64,000 bases of DNA from Pelagicoccus sp. SDUM812005 (GCF_031127875.1 NZ_JARXIA010000018.1:96970-160969); one strand, 5' to 3'. Positions 54,726 through 63,806 are shown, numbered from the stretch's first letter. Notes: generated by a model from the sequence alone, not told the origin. Numbers and translations are program-made.

Positions 54726-54825
54726 CGGCGCTATTCGACGCGACGGGGGGACGAATCGAAAGGCAGGCCCTAGGCGTGCTTGGGTGATTCGCCCCTTCTC
54801 TTAGCAATATATTCAAAGGGCGTAG

Positions 54826-54860
54826 CAGGGCTTACATAGGGCCCTGTTACGTTCTGTTTA
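54826..54860. promoter_or_regulatory. Hairpin with CTGTT direct repeat before the LacI gene
   Basis: CAGGGC (54826-54831) pairs with GCCCTG (54841-54846). CTGTTAC (54844) and CTGTTTA (54854) form a direct repeat of 10-bp period in the LacI-gene upstream region. Pho boxes use a similar 7-mer with an 11-bp period, so the match is only suggestive. Confidence 0.3.
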
Positions 54861-54917
54861 CGGACTCGGCTTCTGCTGGATCTCGCGCTGGCGAGCCCTA
54901 GCTTGAAGCCTTCTTTG

Positions 54918-55931
54918 ATGATGGACCGGGCCAATAGGAAGACAGTGACTTTAGCCGACGTGGCGCTATTGGCGGGCGTTAACAAGTCTACGGTATCGCG
55001 AGCCTTGCGGGACTGCAGCCATGTGGGATCTGCTACGAAAGAGAAGGTGCTGCGAGCGGCAGCGGAGCTCGACTATCGTCCCGATCCAACGATCGCTCGA
55101 TTGGCGGCGCAGCGTTGGAGAAGCGATGGAGGCGGTCGCGTCGATTCGCTTACGCTTTTATTTCACAGCCGCTCGCCGCGCTTCCACGGCATGCTTCGTT
55201 TCGCCCAAGAGCTGTGCGAGAAGTATGGATACAGCGCGGATGTGGTTTATGTTGCGGACTTCGTGAGCCCGGATTCCCTGTTGCGCAGCTTGGAGTTTCG
55301 CGGGGTGGAGCGGATCTTGCTATTTGGTTTCGAGGAGGGGAGCAGCCTGGACCCGCGCTTGCCGCAGCGCTTTAGCATCGTGAACTGCGGGTCGATCTTG
55401 GATCAACCGATTTGCTCGGTCGATTTGGATTGGCGGCGCATGCTGGATCGCGCCGTGAAGCACCTGAGCAAAAGGGGATGCCAGCGCGTTGGCCTGGCCT
55501 TGTCGGGCGCGGGAGAACGGGAGAGCCGGATCTTGCGGCAACGTTTCGACGAACTGTTTGCGGACGACTATCGAGCGGTTCCTGTCATGTCAGGCGAAGC
55601 GTCGGAGGATGCGGGGGCTCTGCTGTCTTGGTATCGGGCTTACGCTCCGGACGGCGTAGTGGGCTTCGGCCCAGAGGTGGGGAGGGTGCTGCAAAAGCGG
55701 ATGCCGGAGTGGGGCGCCTACCTGAGCTTGCAAACGGAGGACCTTGCGGCCTGCGACCAGGCTCGCGGCTTTTGCTGTGGCGAACGCTTAGTAGTGGAAA
55801 GAGGGATACAGTTGCTTCAGCTGGAGCGCCTGCCGGGGTCGCAGAGCAGGATGGAGCTGCATCACATCGTGCCCGAATGGCGGCTGCCTGCGGATGACGA
55901 GGCGCCCGCCTGCGAAGCTTGCCTTCGGTAG
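54918..55931 (+). CDS. LacI-family transcriptional regulator
   Basis: A 337-aa regulator from the ATG at 54918 (a TTG at 54903 is an alternative). The helix-turn-helix is TLADVALLAGVNKSTVSRAL, followed by EKVLRAAAELDYRPDPTIAR, including the hinge. The effector domain has the two-lobed LacI pattern: LTLLFHSRSPRFHG, LRFAQELCEKYGYSADVVYV, FSIVNCGSILDQPI and VDLDWRRMLDRAVKHLSKRG. No sugar specificity can be read. It is placed between the metallophosphoesterase and the GDPD gene and may control either or the TonB locus. A hairpin and direct repeat precede it. Confidence 0.88.
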   Translation: MMDRANRKTVTLADVALLAGVNKSTVSRALRDCSHVGSATKEKVLRAAAELDYRPDPTIARLAAQRWRSDGGGRVDSLTLLFHSRSPRFHGMLRFAQELCEKYGYSADVVYVADFVSPDSLLRSLEFRGVERILLFGFEEGSSLDPRLPQRFSIVNCGSILDQPICSVDLDWRRMLDRAVKHLSKRGCQRVGLALSGAGERESRILRQRFDELFADDYRAVPVMSGEASEDAGALLSWYRAYAPDGVVGFGPEVGRVLQKRMPEWGAYLSLQTEDLAACDQARGFCCGERLVVERGIQLLQLERLPGSQSRMELHHIVPEWRLPADDEAPACEACLR

Positions 55932-55968
55932 GGCGGGGAGGTAGGGCAACGCTAGGCCTATTGGATTT

Positions 55969-56769
55969 ATGAAAAGACTATTGATGGTAGCGCTGCTGGT
56001 GGTGGCGAATTTGCAAGGGAAAGAGGTGCGCGTGATCGCTCACCGCGGCGCCTCGGCCTATGCGCCGGAAAATACGTTGCCCGCCTTCGAGCTGGCTTGG
56101 CGGCAGGATGCGGACGCCATCGAAGGCGACTTCCACTTGACTGCGGACGGCGAGATCGTGTGCGTGCACGACTACTCGATCAAGAAGTACACCGGAGTCG
56201 ACAAGCGAGTGGAGGAGATGACGCTGGAAGAGCTGCGCAGTTACGACTTCGGGGCTTGGGTCGGCGAATCGTGGAAGGGAACGCAGATTCCAACGTTGCG
56301 GGAAGTTTTGGATACGGTGCCTGCGGGTAAGCTAATGTTCGTCGAGATCAAGTGCGGACCGGAGATCGTGCCTGAGCTGCTCGAGCAGGTGGAAGCTTCC
56401 GGCCTAAGCGAGGAGCAGATCGTCTTTATTTCCTTCAACGAAAAGGTGGTGCAGCGGCTGAAAAAGGCTGCTCCGGCGTATGCGGCGAACTGGCTGGTCT
56501 CCGTCAAGCGCGACGAAAGGGGGCGGCAGCGGCCGAAGACCTCTAAGCTGATGCGCGTTTTGCGTAAGAGCAAGGTGGACGGCATCAGCACCCGAGCCAA
56601 CGAGGTGGTGGATTCCGCGTTCGTGTCCCGTTTCAAGGACAAGGGACTCGGCTACCATGTGTGGACGGTGGACGATCCGGACTACGCCCTGGCTTTGTTG
56701 GAAGCTGGAGTGGATACCATCACCACCAATAAGCCGGATGCCATTCTCGAAGCACTGAACCGCCGCTAG
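55969..56769 (+). CDS. Glycerophosphodiester phosphodiesterase
   Basis: A 266-aa exported GDPD (signal peptide KRLLMVALLVVANLQG) that cleaves glycerophosphodiesters to glycerol 3-phosphate and an alcohol. The catalytic motif is VIAHRGASAYAPENTLPAFE, followed by the metal ligands EGDFHLTADGEIVCVHDY (the E-x-D...H-D pattern). The C-terminal part has HVWTVDDPDYALALLEAGVD, TITTNKPD. It sits 37 bp after the LacI gene, possibly on the same transcript. Confidence 0.94.
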   Translation: MKRLLMVALLVVANLQGKEVRVIAHRGASAYAPENTLPAFELAWRQDADAIEGDFHLTADGEIVCVHDYSIKKYTGVDKRVEEMTLEELRSYDFGAWVGESWKGTQIPTLREVLDTVPAGKLMFVEIKCGPEIVPELLEQVEASGLSEEQIVFISFNEKVVQRLKKAAPAYAANWLVSVKRDERGRQRPKTSKLMRVLRKSKVDGISTRANEVVDSAFVSRFKDKGLGYHVWTVDDPDYALALLEAGVDTITTNKPDAILEALNRR

Positions 56770-56852
56770 CGAGGAGCGGCGGCTGGCGCAGCGCTGGGGG
56801 TGTTCGGGTAGGGGACGGGTGTTGGCGCGGTTTTGGCAACAGGCTTAGGGAG

Positions 56853-56880
56853 TTCCGCAGGGATCGAATCCGCTGCGGAA
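56853..56880. terminator. Strong nested hairpin after the GDPD gene
   Basis: TTCCGCAG / CTGCGGAA (8 bp) encloses a second stem GGAT / ATCC with a CGA loop. It lacks a good T-run, so it could be an mRNA 3' end or a leader structure for the next gene. Confidence 0.5.
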
Positions 56881-56915
56881 GTTTCTAAAATGCAACTTAA
56901 CCCCCACACCTAGTT

Positions 56916-57218
56916 ATGAAATCTGATAAGTTCTCCCATGGCGCCAGCAAACCGAATCTAGAACCTGTCGACGAATCCCGCGAGTGGGAAGAGTTGGCGG
57001 ACGCTCTCGAACCGCTTGATCGGGAAGCCGCCGGAAGCCCGTCGCCTTTCGAAAACGCCGTCTCGTCGGAGAGCGAAAGTCCTGTGGACGCCCGCGAAGA
57101 GGCTCGTTTGGCCGAGGAGCGGAGGGAGTCGCGCTCGCACGAGGATCTGGTCAAGGCCGGGGTGGAGCGAGCCGCGGACGACCAGGAGTCGTCGGTGGCG
57201 ATGCGGCACCACGTTTGA
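56916..57218 (+). CDS. Small acidic protein of unknown function
   Basis: Not recognised. 100 aa, highly charged and mostly acidic, with no signal or membrane segment. The sequence (DESREWEELADALEPLDREA, DAREEARLAEERRESRSHED) looks disordered to helical. The gene is followed after 25 bp by the small membrane protein at 57244 and the two may be one unit. Codon usage is typical of the neighbours, which favours a real gene, but evidence is limited. Confidence 0.55.
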   Translation: MKSDKFSHGASKPNLEPVDESREWEELADALEPLDREAAGSPSPFENAVSSESESPVDAREEARLAEERRESRSHEDLVKAGVERAADDQESSVAMRHHV

Positions 57219-57243
57219 GACGCCAAGGGGAGGGAGGGACACG

Positions 57244-57627
57244 ATGAAATCCAAGCCGTATTCGCTGAAGAGATACGCTTTGCGGATCTTCCTGCCGGTG
57301 GCCTTGGTGTCGCTGATTGGCTTCGCGATGCGATGGCAGATGGGCAGGGAGTTTGTGGAAAAGCGGGTAGAGCGGGTCGAAGTCGAAGAGGAGTCGACGG
57401 AGAAGATTCGCAAGGAAGTGCCGTTTTCGGAAGAGAACCGGACTCACGTCATCAATGCCTTGGAACAAGCCCTGGAGGTGATGGAAGATGGGGAGCGAGA
57501 GGTCGACGAGGCGGCTCTCGATCGCTTGCAACGGAGTATCGACAGGTTGGGGGCGGTCGAAGAGGCTGAGTGGCAGGCGGCGGTAGAGGAAGCCTACGAG
57601 GCCTTGGCCCAAGCCCGGGAGAGCTAG
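57244..57627 (+). CDS. Small single-pass membrane protein
   Basis: Not recognised. The open frame starts at 57016 in a different frame from the preceding gene, but the ATG at 57244 follows a strong purine-rich Shine-Dalgarno (GGGGAGGGAGG) and begins a normal signal-anchor (YALRIFLPVALVSLIGFAMR), giving 127 aa. The periplasmic part is a charged coiled coil (GREFVEKRVERVEVEEESTE, THVINALEQALEVMEDGERE, AEWQAAVEEAYEALAQARES). Confidence 0.7.
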   Translation: MKSKPYSLKRYALRIFLPVALVSLIGFAMRWQMGREFVEKRVERVEVEEESTEKIRKEVPFSEENRTHVINALEQALEVMEDGEREVDEAALDRLQRSIDRLGAVEEAEWQAAVEEAYEALAQARES

Positions 57628-57719
57628 GCGAAGCGAAGGGCGTTTAGTTCGGCGGGCTGGGGTGCGCGAATGCGGGGCCATCCATGGCGATAGGCCTGAG
57701 CCGGGGCCCGCGGAGGGCC

Positions 57720-58226
57720 TTAGCCGGCGTAGGTCCAGCCGATGTCCTGGCAGGAGAGCGGGGAGCCTGTTTCGTTTTGCTGGGAGTCCATGACTTCGCC
57801 GATGAAGAGGCTGTGGTCCCCTACGTCGAGGGAATCGACGATGCGGCAATCGAGGTAGGCCAAGGCGCCGTTGATGACGGGCGCGCCGGAGGCTGCGGTG
57901 GAGTGGGGAATGTGCAGCATCTTGTCTTCGTCGCGGTCGTGCGGCTTTACGAGGATGCGGGCGAGCTCGGTCTGCTCCTTGTTGAGGAGATTGAGAGTGA
58001 AGCTCGCTTGCTCGCACATAAGCTGGTGGCTGTTGCTGTCCTTGCGGATGGCGACTGCGATCCGAGGCGGCTCGAAGGAGCACTGCATGACCCAGCTCGC
58101 GAGCAGGGCGCTGGATACGGACTCGTCGCTGCCGATCCCGACGGCAAAGATGCTGTAGGGGATTTGGCGGAGAACTTCGTGGGTGGTCTTCGTTTTGCTG
58201 GGGTCGAGGGAGTGGATGGGTGACAT
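57720..58226 (-). CDS. Flavin reductase-like (FMN-binding split barrel) protein
   Basis: A 168-aa flavin reductase-like protein. The ATG at 58226 (MSPIHSLDPSKTKTTHEVLR) replaces the upstream extension. Typical blocks: IPYSIFAVGIGSDESVSSAL, LLASWVMQCSFEPPRIAVAI, SNSHQLMCEQASFTLNLLNK and GALAYLDCRIVDSLDVGDHS. It probably binds FMN and reduces it with NAD(P)H to supply a partner oxygenase or electron acceptor, but no partner is nearby. Confidence 0.87.
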   Translation of the reverse strand: MSPIHSLDPSKTKTTHEVLRQIPYSIFAVGIGSDESVSSALLASWVMQCSFEPPRIAVAIRKDSNSHQLMCEQASFTLNLLNKEQTELARILVKPHDRDEDKMLHIPHSTAASGAPVINGALAYLDCRIVDSLDVGDHSLFIGEVMDSQQNETGSPLSCQDIGWTYAG

Positions 58227-58346
58227 CTTTATCGGTGGTTTTCGGGTTGGCGGTTGGCTAGTTTGGAATGGGACATCCGCCCACGCAGGGGCGGATGTCT
58301 CGGGCAATGGTTTTCGCTGCTTAACGTCTAGCCGACGGGGCGGGCG

Positions 58347-59159
58347 TCACATGGGCGAGATGAGGGATGCGTCCTCTTCCTTCCAGTGATAGGGCCGGCC
58401 GTAGTAGTCGTAGAGGTTCTTTTCGAAGTCTCTGTTGATGGGGGCGCTGGGATCGAACTCGGGAGCGTGTTCGATCTGTTTGCGGGTCAGGGAAACGGAA
58501 GCGTTCTCCCCCTGCCAATCGATGGAGTCGAGCCAGCCGATGTCGATGAGGCACTTGCGTCCGGGCAGCCAGTTCTTGGTATCGATCACGAGGTAGAGCA
58601 GTCGCCATTTTTCGTCGTCGAAGATGAAGTCCTCGACGTGGCCGAAGCTGTCGTCCTTGGCGTCGATGTGGTAGCCGATGACTTCCTTGGCGGAGTGCAG
58701 GTGGCTCTCGGCGATCCGCTTGAGATTTTCGGCGTGTTGCTCGCGTTCGACCCGCGAGGGATGTTCGACGGCCTGTCCGGGCGGATGGAAGAGGGGTTCC
58801 TGGGAGTGTCCCCAAGTGTAGGGGCCAGACCAATACGGCTGGCTCTGCTGGTAGTAGCGAGCGTATTCCTCCTCGTATTGGCGAGAGACGGGGCTGTGTT
58901 CCTCCAGTTTGGGAGCGTTCTTGATCTGCTCCTTGGTAAGCTCCACGGGGAAGTGCTTGCCCTGCCAGCCGGTGTCCGGTTGTCGGGCGTGGTGGGGGCT
59001 GACGAGGACCTTTTGTCCCGGCAACCAGCGTCCGGTGTCGACGACCACGTAGCGCATGCGCCAGTGGCGGTCGTCGAAGAGGCAGTCCTTTACCTTGCCG
59101 AGGGTTCCGTCGAGGGCTTCGACGGGATATCCGAATGTGTCGTGGATGCTGCGTAGCAT
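58347..59159 (-). CDS. Tandem PRC-barrel domain protein
   Basis: A 270-aa protein with two PRC-barrel domains. The first, residues about 1-85 (FGYPVEALDGTLGKVKDCLF, DDRHWRMRYVVVDTGRWLPG), and the second, about 160-245 (EVIGYHIDAKDDSFGHVEDF, IFDDEKWRLLYLVIDTKNWL), are joined by a Tyr/Gln-rich linker (YEEEYARYYQQSQPYWSGPY). The second ends in DFEKNLYDYYGRPYHWKEED, mirroring the first linker, so each half is domain plus tail. PRC barrels bind proteins or RNA or sit beside photosynthetic reaction centres. The proximity to katE and small membrane proteins suggests a general-stress role, which is inference. Confidence 0.88.
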   Translation of the reverse strand: MLRSIHDTFGYPVEALDGTLGKVKDCLFDDRHWRMRYVVVDTGRWLPGQKVLVSPHHARQPDTGWQGKHFPVELTKEQIKNAPKLEEHSPVSRQYEEEYARYYQQSQPYWSGPYTWGHSQEPLFHPPGQAVEHPSRVEREQHAENLKRIAESHLHSAKEVIGYHIDAKDDSFGHVEDFIFDDEKWRLLYLVIDTKNWLPGRKCLIDIGWLDSIDWQGENASVSLTRKQIEHAPEFDPSAPINRDFEKNLYDYYGRPYHWKEEDASLISPM

Positions 59160-59607
59160 GGCGGTTCCTTTCCTTTGGGTTATAGGTTGTTTTTCTAGGG
59201 ACGGAACCGCATGGCCCGCGCCACTCAGGGTAATCGGGGAGGGGTGGGCCGAGGAGGGCGACTCGGGAGAACCGGAGGCTTGCTTTTCGCACTGCCGGAG
59301 TGTGCAGGCTGCAAGGTGCCGAGGCGGGGAGGGAAGAAGCGGGATGTTTCCGCATCGAGTGCGTCGGCGGGGATTTCGGCCGTCGCGATTTGGCGAGATT
59401 CGTGAAGTTGTAGGGGGTGTGTGGATACTGGAGCGGTGTGGCGTTTAGCCTCTTTCAATAGGGCGTGTCCACGGTTTGCCCGCAAGCGGACAAGCTGGGA
59501 TGCGAAGGGGTTGGGAGAGGAGCGTAGACGGCATCTCTAGGTGTGTTCCAAAAAGTGAATACGAAGGAGATAATGGAAGCTGGCGCGAATTAGGCTCGGG
59601 AGAACCC
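59160..59607. other. Gene-poor intergenic region
   Basis: 448 bp between the divergent PRC-barrel gene and the small membrane gene. No convincing gene. It contains GTGGATAC at 59421 and, near its end, a six-codon frame (M-E-A-G-A-N, 59573-59593) with a good AAGGAG Shine-Dalgarno, which might be a leader peptide for the next gene. Confidence 0.5.
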
Positions 59608-59814
59608 ATGAAACGAGCGAATGAAAACAAGAACCATAAGTTGGCGTTCATGGGCTTGGTAGTGTTTGCGATCCTCGGAGCGATCCTGGGCGGCCTGACG
59701 GGCGTGGCGGTGGGCTTCGGCATTGGAATCGTGGGGTTGATCGCTACCTTGGCCCTTGCGATGATGGTAAGTCGGAAGGACCGCAAGAAGCTCTCCGAGC
59801 CAAAGCCGGACTAG
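59608..59814 (+). CDS. Small Gly-rich membrane protein
   Basis: A 68-aa protein from the ATG at 59608 (preceded by GGGAGA). The longer frame from 59476 is not supported. Two hydrophobic stretches (AFMGLVVFAILGAILGGLTG and VAVGFGIGIVGLIATLALAM) with a charged Lys/Arg tail fit a small two-pass membrane protein. Not recognised; it lies 249 bp upstream of katE on the same strand. Confidence 0.65.
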   Translation: MKRANENKNHKLAFMGLVVFAILGAILGGLTGVAVGFGIGIVGLIATLALAMMVSRKDRKKLSEPKPD

Positions 59815-60063
59815 GGGAAAGCCAGCGCCTCTGCGGCTGCTTGGTCTGGCGTGGAGTGGCATTGCGCATACTTGATGGTGCGACCCGCAACGGTGGGCAT
59901 CCGCTCGCTGCGTTCGGGGTGGGGGACTATCCGGAGGCGGGGCGGGAGCAGGGCCTTTATTCGTAGGCGCCCGGCGGGCTGGCATATCTGATGCAAGAGG
60001 GGCGACCCCGGCGCGAAGCATGGCGCCGCAAGAAATCCAAACCCTAGAGCCCAACAGATATCG

Positions 60064-62163
60064 ATGTCAGAAAGAAAAGAACCCGCCCGCTGCCCCTTCG
60101 CCGGAAAAATTGCAAAAGGAGGAGAGCTCCATCAGCAAGCTTCCTCCCCAGACGAAAGATTGACGACCGGCCAAGGCCTGCCGGTGTCGGACGATCAAAA
60201 CTCGCTCAAGTTCGGGGACCGCGGCCCCACCCTGCTGGAAGACTTCATTCTCAGGGAAAAGATAACCCATTTCGACCATGAGAGGATTCCCGAGCGGGTC
60301 GTGCACGCGAGAGGGTACGGAGCCCATGGCTACTTTCAATCGTACGACTGCCACGAGGACATTACCAAGGCGAGTTTCCTTCAGGACCCGGAGGAGAAGA
60401 CCGAGGTGTTCGTGCGTTTCTCCACGGTCGCGGGCAGTGAGGGATCTTTGGATACGGCCCGGGACGTTCGCGGCTTCTCGGTGAAGTTCTATACCAAGGA
60501 AGGGAACTACGATTTGGTAGGCAACAACATGCCGGTCTTTTTCATCCAAGACGTGATCAAGTTCCCGGACCTGATTCACTCCGTCAAGCCCGAACCCGAT
60601 CGCGGCTTTCCGCAAGCCCAGTCGGCGCACGATACGTTTTGGGACTTTGTATCGCTGACTCCGGAGAGCGTGCACATGCTCCTGTGGATCATGTCCGACC
60701 GAGCCATTCCTCGGTCCTACCGTATGATGGAAGGCTTCGGCGTGCATACCTTCCGCATGATCAACCAGAGTGGAGAATCGCGTTTCGTAAAGTTCCATTG
60801 GCGGCCCAAGCTGGGCACCTTCTCCCTCATTTGGGATGAGGCCGTTAAGCTGGGCGGAGCGGATCCTGACTTTCACCGCCGGGATCTCTGGCAAGCCATC
60901 GAGAGTGGCGACTTCCCGGAGTGGGAGCTTTGCGTGCAGGTGTTTACGGAGGAAGAGGCCGCCGCATTCGATTTCGACGTTCTCGATCCGACCAAGCTCG
61001 TGCCGGAGGAGAAGGTACCTTTGCGGCCGCTTGGCAAGATGGTCCTCAACCGCAACGTGGATAACTTCTTCGCAGAAACGGAGCAGGTCGCCTTCTGCCC
61101 TTCCCATGTGGTTCCGGGAATCGATTTCTCGGACGACCCGCTGCTGCAAGGACGATTGTTCAGCTATTTGGATACGCAGATCTCGCGTCTCGGAAGCCCG
61201 AACTTCAATCAGCTACCCGTAAACGCCCCCAAGTGCCCCATGCGCTTCTTCCAGCGCGATGCCCAGATGCAGACGCAGGTCCCGTCCGGTCGCGTCGCCA
61301 ACCAGCCAAACAGCCTGGACGAAGGGTCGCCTCGCGAGTGCCCGGTAACGGGGTTCTCCTCGTTCCCGAAGTCCGGTCAGGGCGAAAAGCGACGGAGCCG
61401 CTCGGAAACCTTCGCCGACTACTATTCCCAAGCCCGCCTGTTCTGGAAGTCGATGACCGAGCCGGAGCGCAATCACATCGTGGGAGGCTTCACGTTCGAG
61501 CTAGGGAAGTGCGAGGCGCGCCACGTGCGTAAGCGAATGCTGGGGCACCTGATGCTTGTTGACCAGGAGTTAGGCGAGAAGGTCGCCTCGGCTCTGGGCA
61601 TGGAGGGCGAGGCGGCCGAGATAGAACCGATCGTTCCAATTATTGAATACGAACCGTCTCCCGCCCTTTCCCAGTATTCGAAATCGCCAGCGAGCCTCCA
61701 AGGTAAGAAGATCGGGGTGCTTACCAGCGATGGAGCGCCTGCTTCCATCCTCGAGAAGGTTCTCGAAATTGCGAAGTCGGAAGGCGCGACCGTCGAGGTG
61801 GTGGCCCCTAAGGCTGGGCGATGCCGTCTGAGCGACGGAAAGGATCTGGAGCCTGATCACTTCTTGGCCGGTGGACCCTCCATGTTGTTCGATTGCGTGG
61901 TCGTGGCTCCAGGCGGCGAAGAGGAAGGCGGCAAGGCCTTGCAGGACCAAGCCGATGCGGTTGATTGGATTCGAAATGCCTTCGGCCATCTCAAGGTGAT
62001 CGGCTTTTCGGACGCTGCCGAAGCCCTGCTGGAAAAAGCCGGGGTGGAGCCCGATGTCAAAGGGGGAGTGATACCCTTTGAGAAGGAGGGCTGGGACGGA
62101 TTTATCGAACAGGCCAAGAAGCACCGGGTTTGGGAGCGAGAGTCGAAGGTGCGACCCGTGTGA
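60064..62163 (+). CDS. katE: Large-subunit catalase HPII (KatE)
   Basis: A 699-aa haem catalase with a C-terminal DJ-1/class I glutamine amidotransferase-like domain, as in HPII. The catalytic His81 lies in [15 protein letters not shown], and the Asn in [12 protein letters not shown]. The haem-ligand region is [20 protein letters not shown]. The extra domain runs from about residue 545 ([40 protein letters not shown]). It is shorter than E. coli HPII mainly at the N-terminus. Start is [14 protein letters not shown]. It has no neighbour on the same strand within 200 bp downstream. Confidence 0.96.
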   Translation: MSERKEPARCPFAGKIAKGGELHQQASSPDERLTTGQGLPVSDDQNSLKFGDRGPTLLEDFILREKITHFDHERIPERVVHARGYGAHGYFQSYDCHEDITKASFLQDPEEKTEVFVRFSTVAGSEGSLDTARDVRGFSVKFYTKEGNYDLVGNNMPVFFIQDVIKFPDLIHSVKPEPDRGFPQAQSAHDTFWDFVSLTPESVHMLLWIMSDRAIPRSYRMMEGFGVHTFRMINQSGESRFVKFHWRPKLGTFSLIWDEAVKLGGADPDFHRRDLWQAIESGDFPEWELCVQVFTEEEAAAFDFDVLDPTKLVPEEKVPLRPLGKMVLNRNVDNFFAETEQVAFCPSHVVPGIDFSDDPLLQGRLFSYLDTQISRLGSPNFNQLPVNAPKCPMRFFQRDAQMQTQVPSGRVANQPNSLDEGSPRECPVTGFSSFPKSGQGEKRRSRSETFADYYSQARLFWKSMTEPERNHIVGGFTFELGKCEARHVRKRMLGHLMLVDQELGEKVASALGMEGEAAEIEPIVPIIEYEPSPALSQYSKSPASLQGKKIGVLTSDGAPASILEKVLEIAKSEGATVEVVAPKAGRCRLSDGKDLEPDHFLAGGPSMLFDCVVVAPGGEEEGGKALQDQADAVDWIRNAFGHLKVIGFSDAAEALLEKAGVEPDVKGGVIPFEKEGWDGFIEQAKKHRVWERESKVRPV

Positions 62164-62604
62164 GCCGCTGAAGATCGGCCGCTCGCGTTCGGTTTCCCGT
62201 CTTCTTGTCAGGGTCAATCCGCTTGGCTTGTTCGGAGAGAACACCGCTGCCAGCCGGATCACCGACGGGAGGACGATCCGCCTGCTTCGCGCGCCGGCAC
62301 GAACGTTGTCGCCGCTTCGCTTCGAGACTCCGCAGGGATGATCGACGCGAGGCGTCGGGAGGTTTTGTGGCTACTGTTTGGGAAGTGGGGAAGCTGTAGG
62401 GATGTCGCTTGCGACACTCCGCATTTCCCTTTTGCGCGGTGGCGGGGCGACAAGGGCCAGCCCTGCGTCTTGGCGGTCGCGCGACCTTAGAGGTCAATTC
62501 ATCGCGAGATGGGCGCCTCGTTTTCTGCAAAATCGAAGCCGGAGAGGGGAGCGTGAAGCCTTATGCGGAGCGTTGCTGCTGGGCTGGTCTCGGGTGGAAT
62601 GTCG
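62164..62604. other. Gene-poor intergenic region after katE
   Basis: 441 bp with no convincing coding frame. Contents seen: a TGTTC-N5-GAACA palindrome at 62229-62243 and a short GTCGC/GCGAC hairpin near 62410. No clear terminator follows katE. The base composition drops from about 60% GC into the lower-GC segment beyond 62.6 kb. Confidence 0.4.
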
Positions 62605-63174
62605 TCATCGGTTAGGGCTGTTCTCTTTCGTGACTTCGTAACGTAGTTCTGCCATTCCGGTACCCATCTGTTGAATACCTGTTAGCTTCAATTGCGGGCC
62701 TAAGACTCTTCGGGGGAATAGGGGCTTACCTTTGCCAAGAGTGGCCGACCCGATTTGCACGATCAGCTCGTCAAGTAAACCGGCATCGTAGAACTGCCCT
62801 GCAATGTCGCCGCCACCCACGATCCAAATGTTCTTCGAGTTCGCGGCAGAACGCATCTCAGCATGCGCGAGGGCGACATCGCCGGCCGCGAAGCGAATGT
62901 TTGCCCCTTCTATGGTTGGGAGTTTGCGGTGGGTTAATACCCAAGCCGGTTGCGTGTAGGGCCACGCTGATCCTGCTTCCTCTGCAACCTTCTCTGCATT
63001 GTTGAGCATCCATTCGTAGGTCGTTGAGCCCATGACCAAGGCTCCCACCTCCTCGATGAATGCGGGGTAGCTAGAATCGGCTAGCTCGCCTAGCGAGAAA
63101 AGCCAGTCTAGGGAATCGTCTTCCGTAGCTATGAATCCATCGAGGCTAGCCGCGGTGTAGTATTGGGTTTTCAT
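62605..63174 (-). CDS. Dihydrofolate reductase-like (RibD C-terminal) protein
   Basis: A 189-aa protein of the RibD_C/DHFR-like family. N-terminal MKTQYYTAASLDGFIATEDD is typical of this family, as are LVMGSTTYEWMLN, the KNIWIVGGGDIAGQFYDAGL block (NADPH-binding glycines) and LIVQIGSATLGKGKPLFPRR. It could reduce a pterin- or riboflavin-related or foreign substrate; the actual one is unknown. Base composition is distinctly lower in GC than upstream genes, suggesting recent acquisition. Confidence 0.88.
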   Translation of the reverse strand: MKTQYYTAASLDGFIATEDDSLDWLFSLGELADSSYPAFIEEVGALVMGSTTYEWMLNNAEKVAEEAGSAWPYTQPAWVLTHRKLPTIEGANIRFAAGDVALAHAEMRSAANSKNIWIVGGGDIAGQFYDAGLLDELIVQIGSATLGKGKPLFPRRVLGPQLKLTGIQQMGTGMAELRYEVTKENSPNR

Positions 63175-63182
63175 CGTTTAAG

Positions 63183-63210
63183 AATCTAAGAACAGGCGGT
63201 GGCTTAGATT
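63183..63210. promoter_or_regulatory. Inverted repeat upstream of the DHFR-like gene
   Basis: A perfect 8-bp inverted repeat AATCTAAG / CTTAGATT with a 12-base spacer lies 9 bp before the DHFR-like start. It could be an operator or an mRNA hairpin. It does not match an integron attC. Confidence 0.35.
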
Positions 63211-63267
63211 GAGAAAGCAAACAGTAGGCTTTGACACCTTTTGGCCTCCTTTAATTCCGATGTTTGC

Positions 63268-63636
63268 TTATTCATTCATAGCGTTGGCGAGTTCTTCAAC
63301 GAATGTTATCTTATTTCCATCTGGGTCAGTCGCATCTACCATTTTTACGATTCCAGTATATTCTACAACTTCACCTAGAGATATCCCTACCTCTTCACAG
63401 GCAGAACGCTGAGCCTCAAGATCGCCCACGTTGATTACGACTGTTGTTTTTCCTGAATTGTCGGGGTCGATCCCAATTTGGAGCCAAGCGTTGGCGGCGA
63501 GTTGCCACTCAGAGACACCTTCTGTCGGAACTACGTCGGCGTCTCGACCAATTAGTTTTTTGTACCAATTGACGGCGGAATCGTAGTTTGTTACTGGAAT
63601 TACTGATATTACGTTTTTTAAGTTCAGGATGGGCAT
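63268..63636 (-). CDS. VOC-family (glyoxalase/bleomycin-resistance-like) protein
   Basis: A 122-aa single-module vicinal-oxygen-chelate protein. It has the beta-alpha-beta pattern ISVIPVTNYDSAVNWYKKLI and the closing VKMVDATDPDGNKITFVEEL. The metal-ligand positions cannot be confirmed by eye. It lies 93 bp upstream of the DHFR-like gene on the same strand and shares its lower GC, so the two may have arrived together. Confidence 0.85.
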   Translation of the reverse strand: MPILNLKNVISVIPVTNYDSAVNWYKKLIGRDADVVPTEGVSEWQLAANAWLQIGIDPDNSGKTTVVINVGDLEAQRSACEEVGISLGEVVEYTGIVKMVDATDPDGNKITFVEELANAMNE

Positions 63637-63806
63637 TTTTTTATACTTTATTTTGATCCGAGACTAACGTCGAGCGCCATACGTGAAGGCTAGCTCGGAG
63701 TGTTGGCCGGAGCTGTATGGAACGATTTGGTGCGCACAGGATGGGCGACTGCGGGTGTGGTTCAAGTTTACTATACATGAATCCTAAAGTTAAATTACCA
63801 GTGACC

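Noticed and set aside
62229..62243. TGTTC-N5-GAACA as a LexA box
   Set aside because: The spacer is five instead of four and it is not upstream of a repair gene; it lies downstream of katE with no gene start near it.
63175..63267. Integron attC site between the VOC and DHFR-like genes
   Set aside because: The inverted repeat is short and lacks the attC core ends (RYYYAAC / GTTRRRY), so a cassette origin cannot be claimed.
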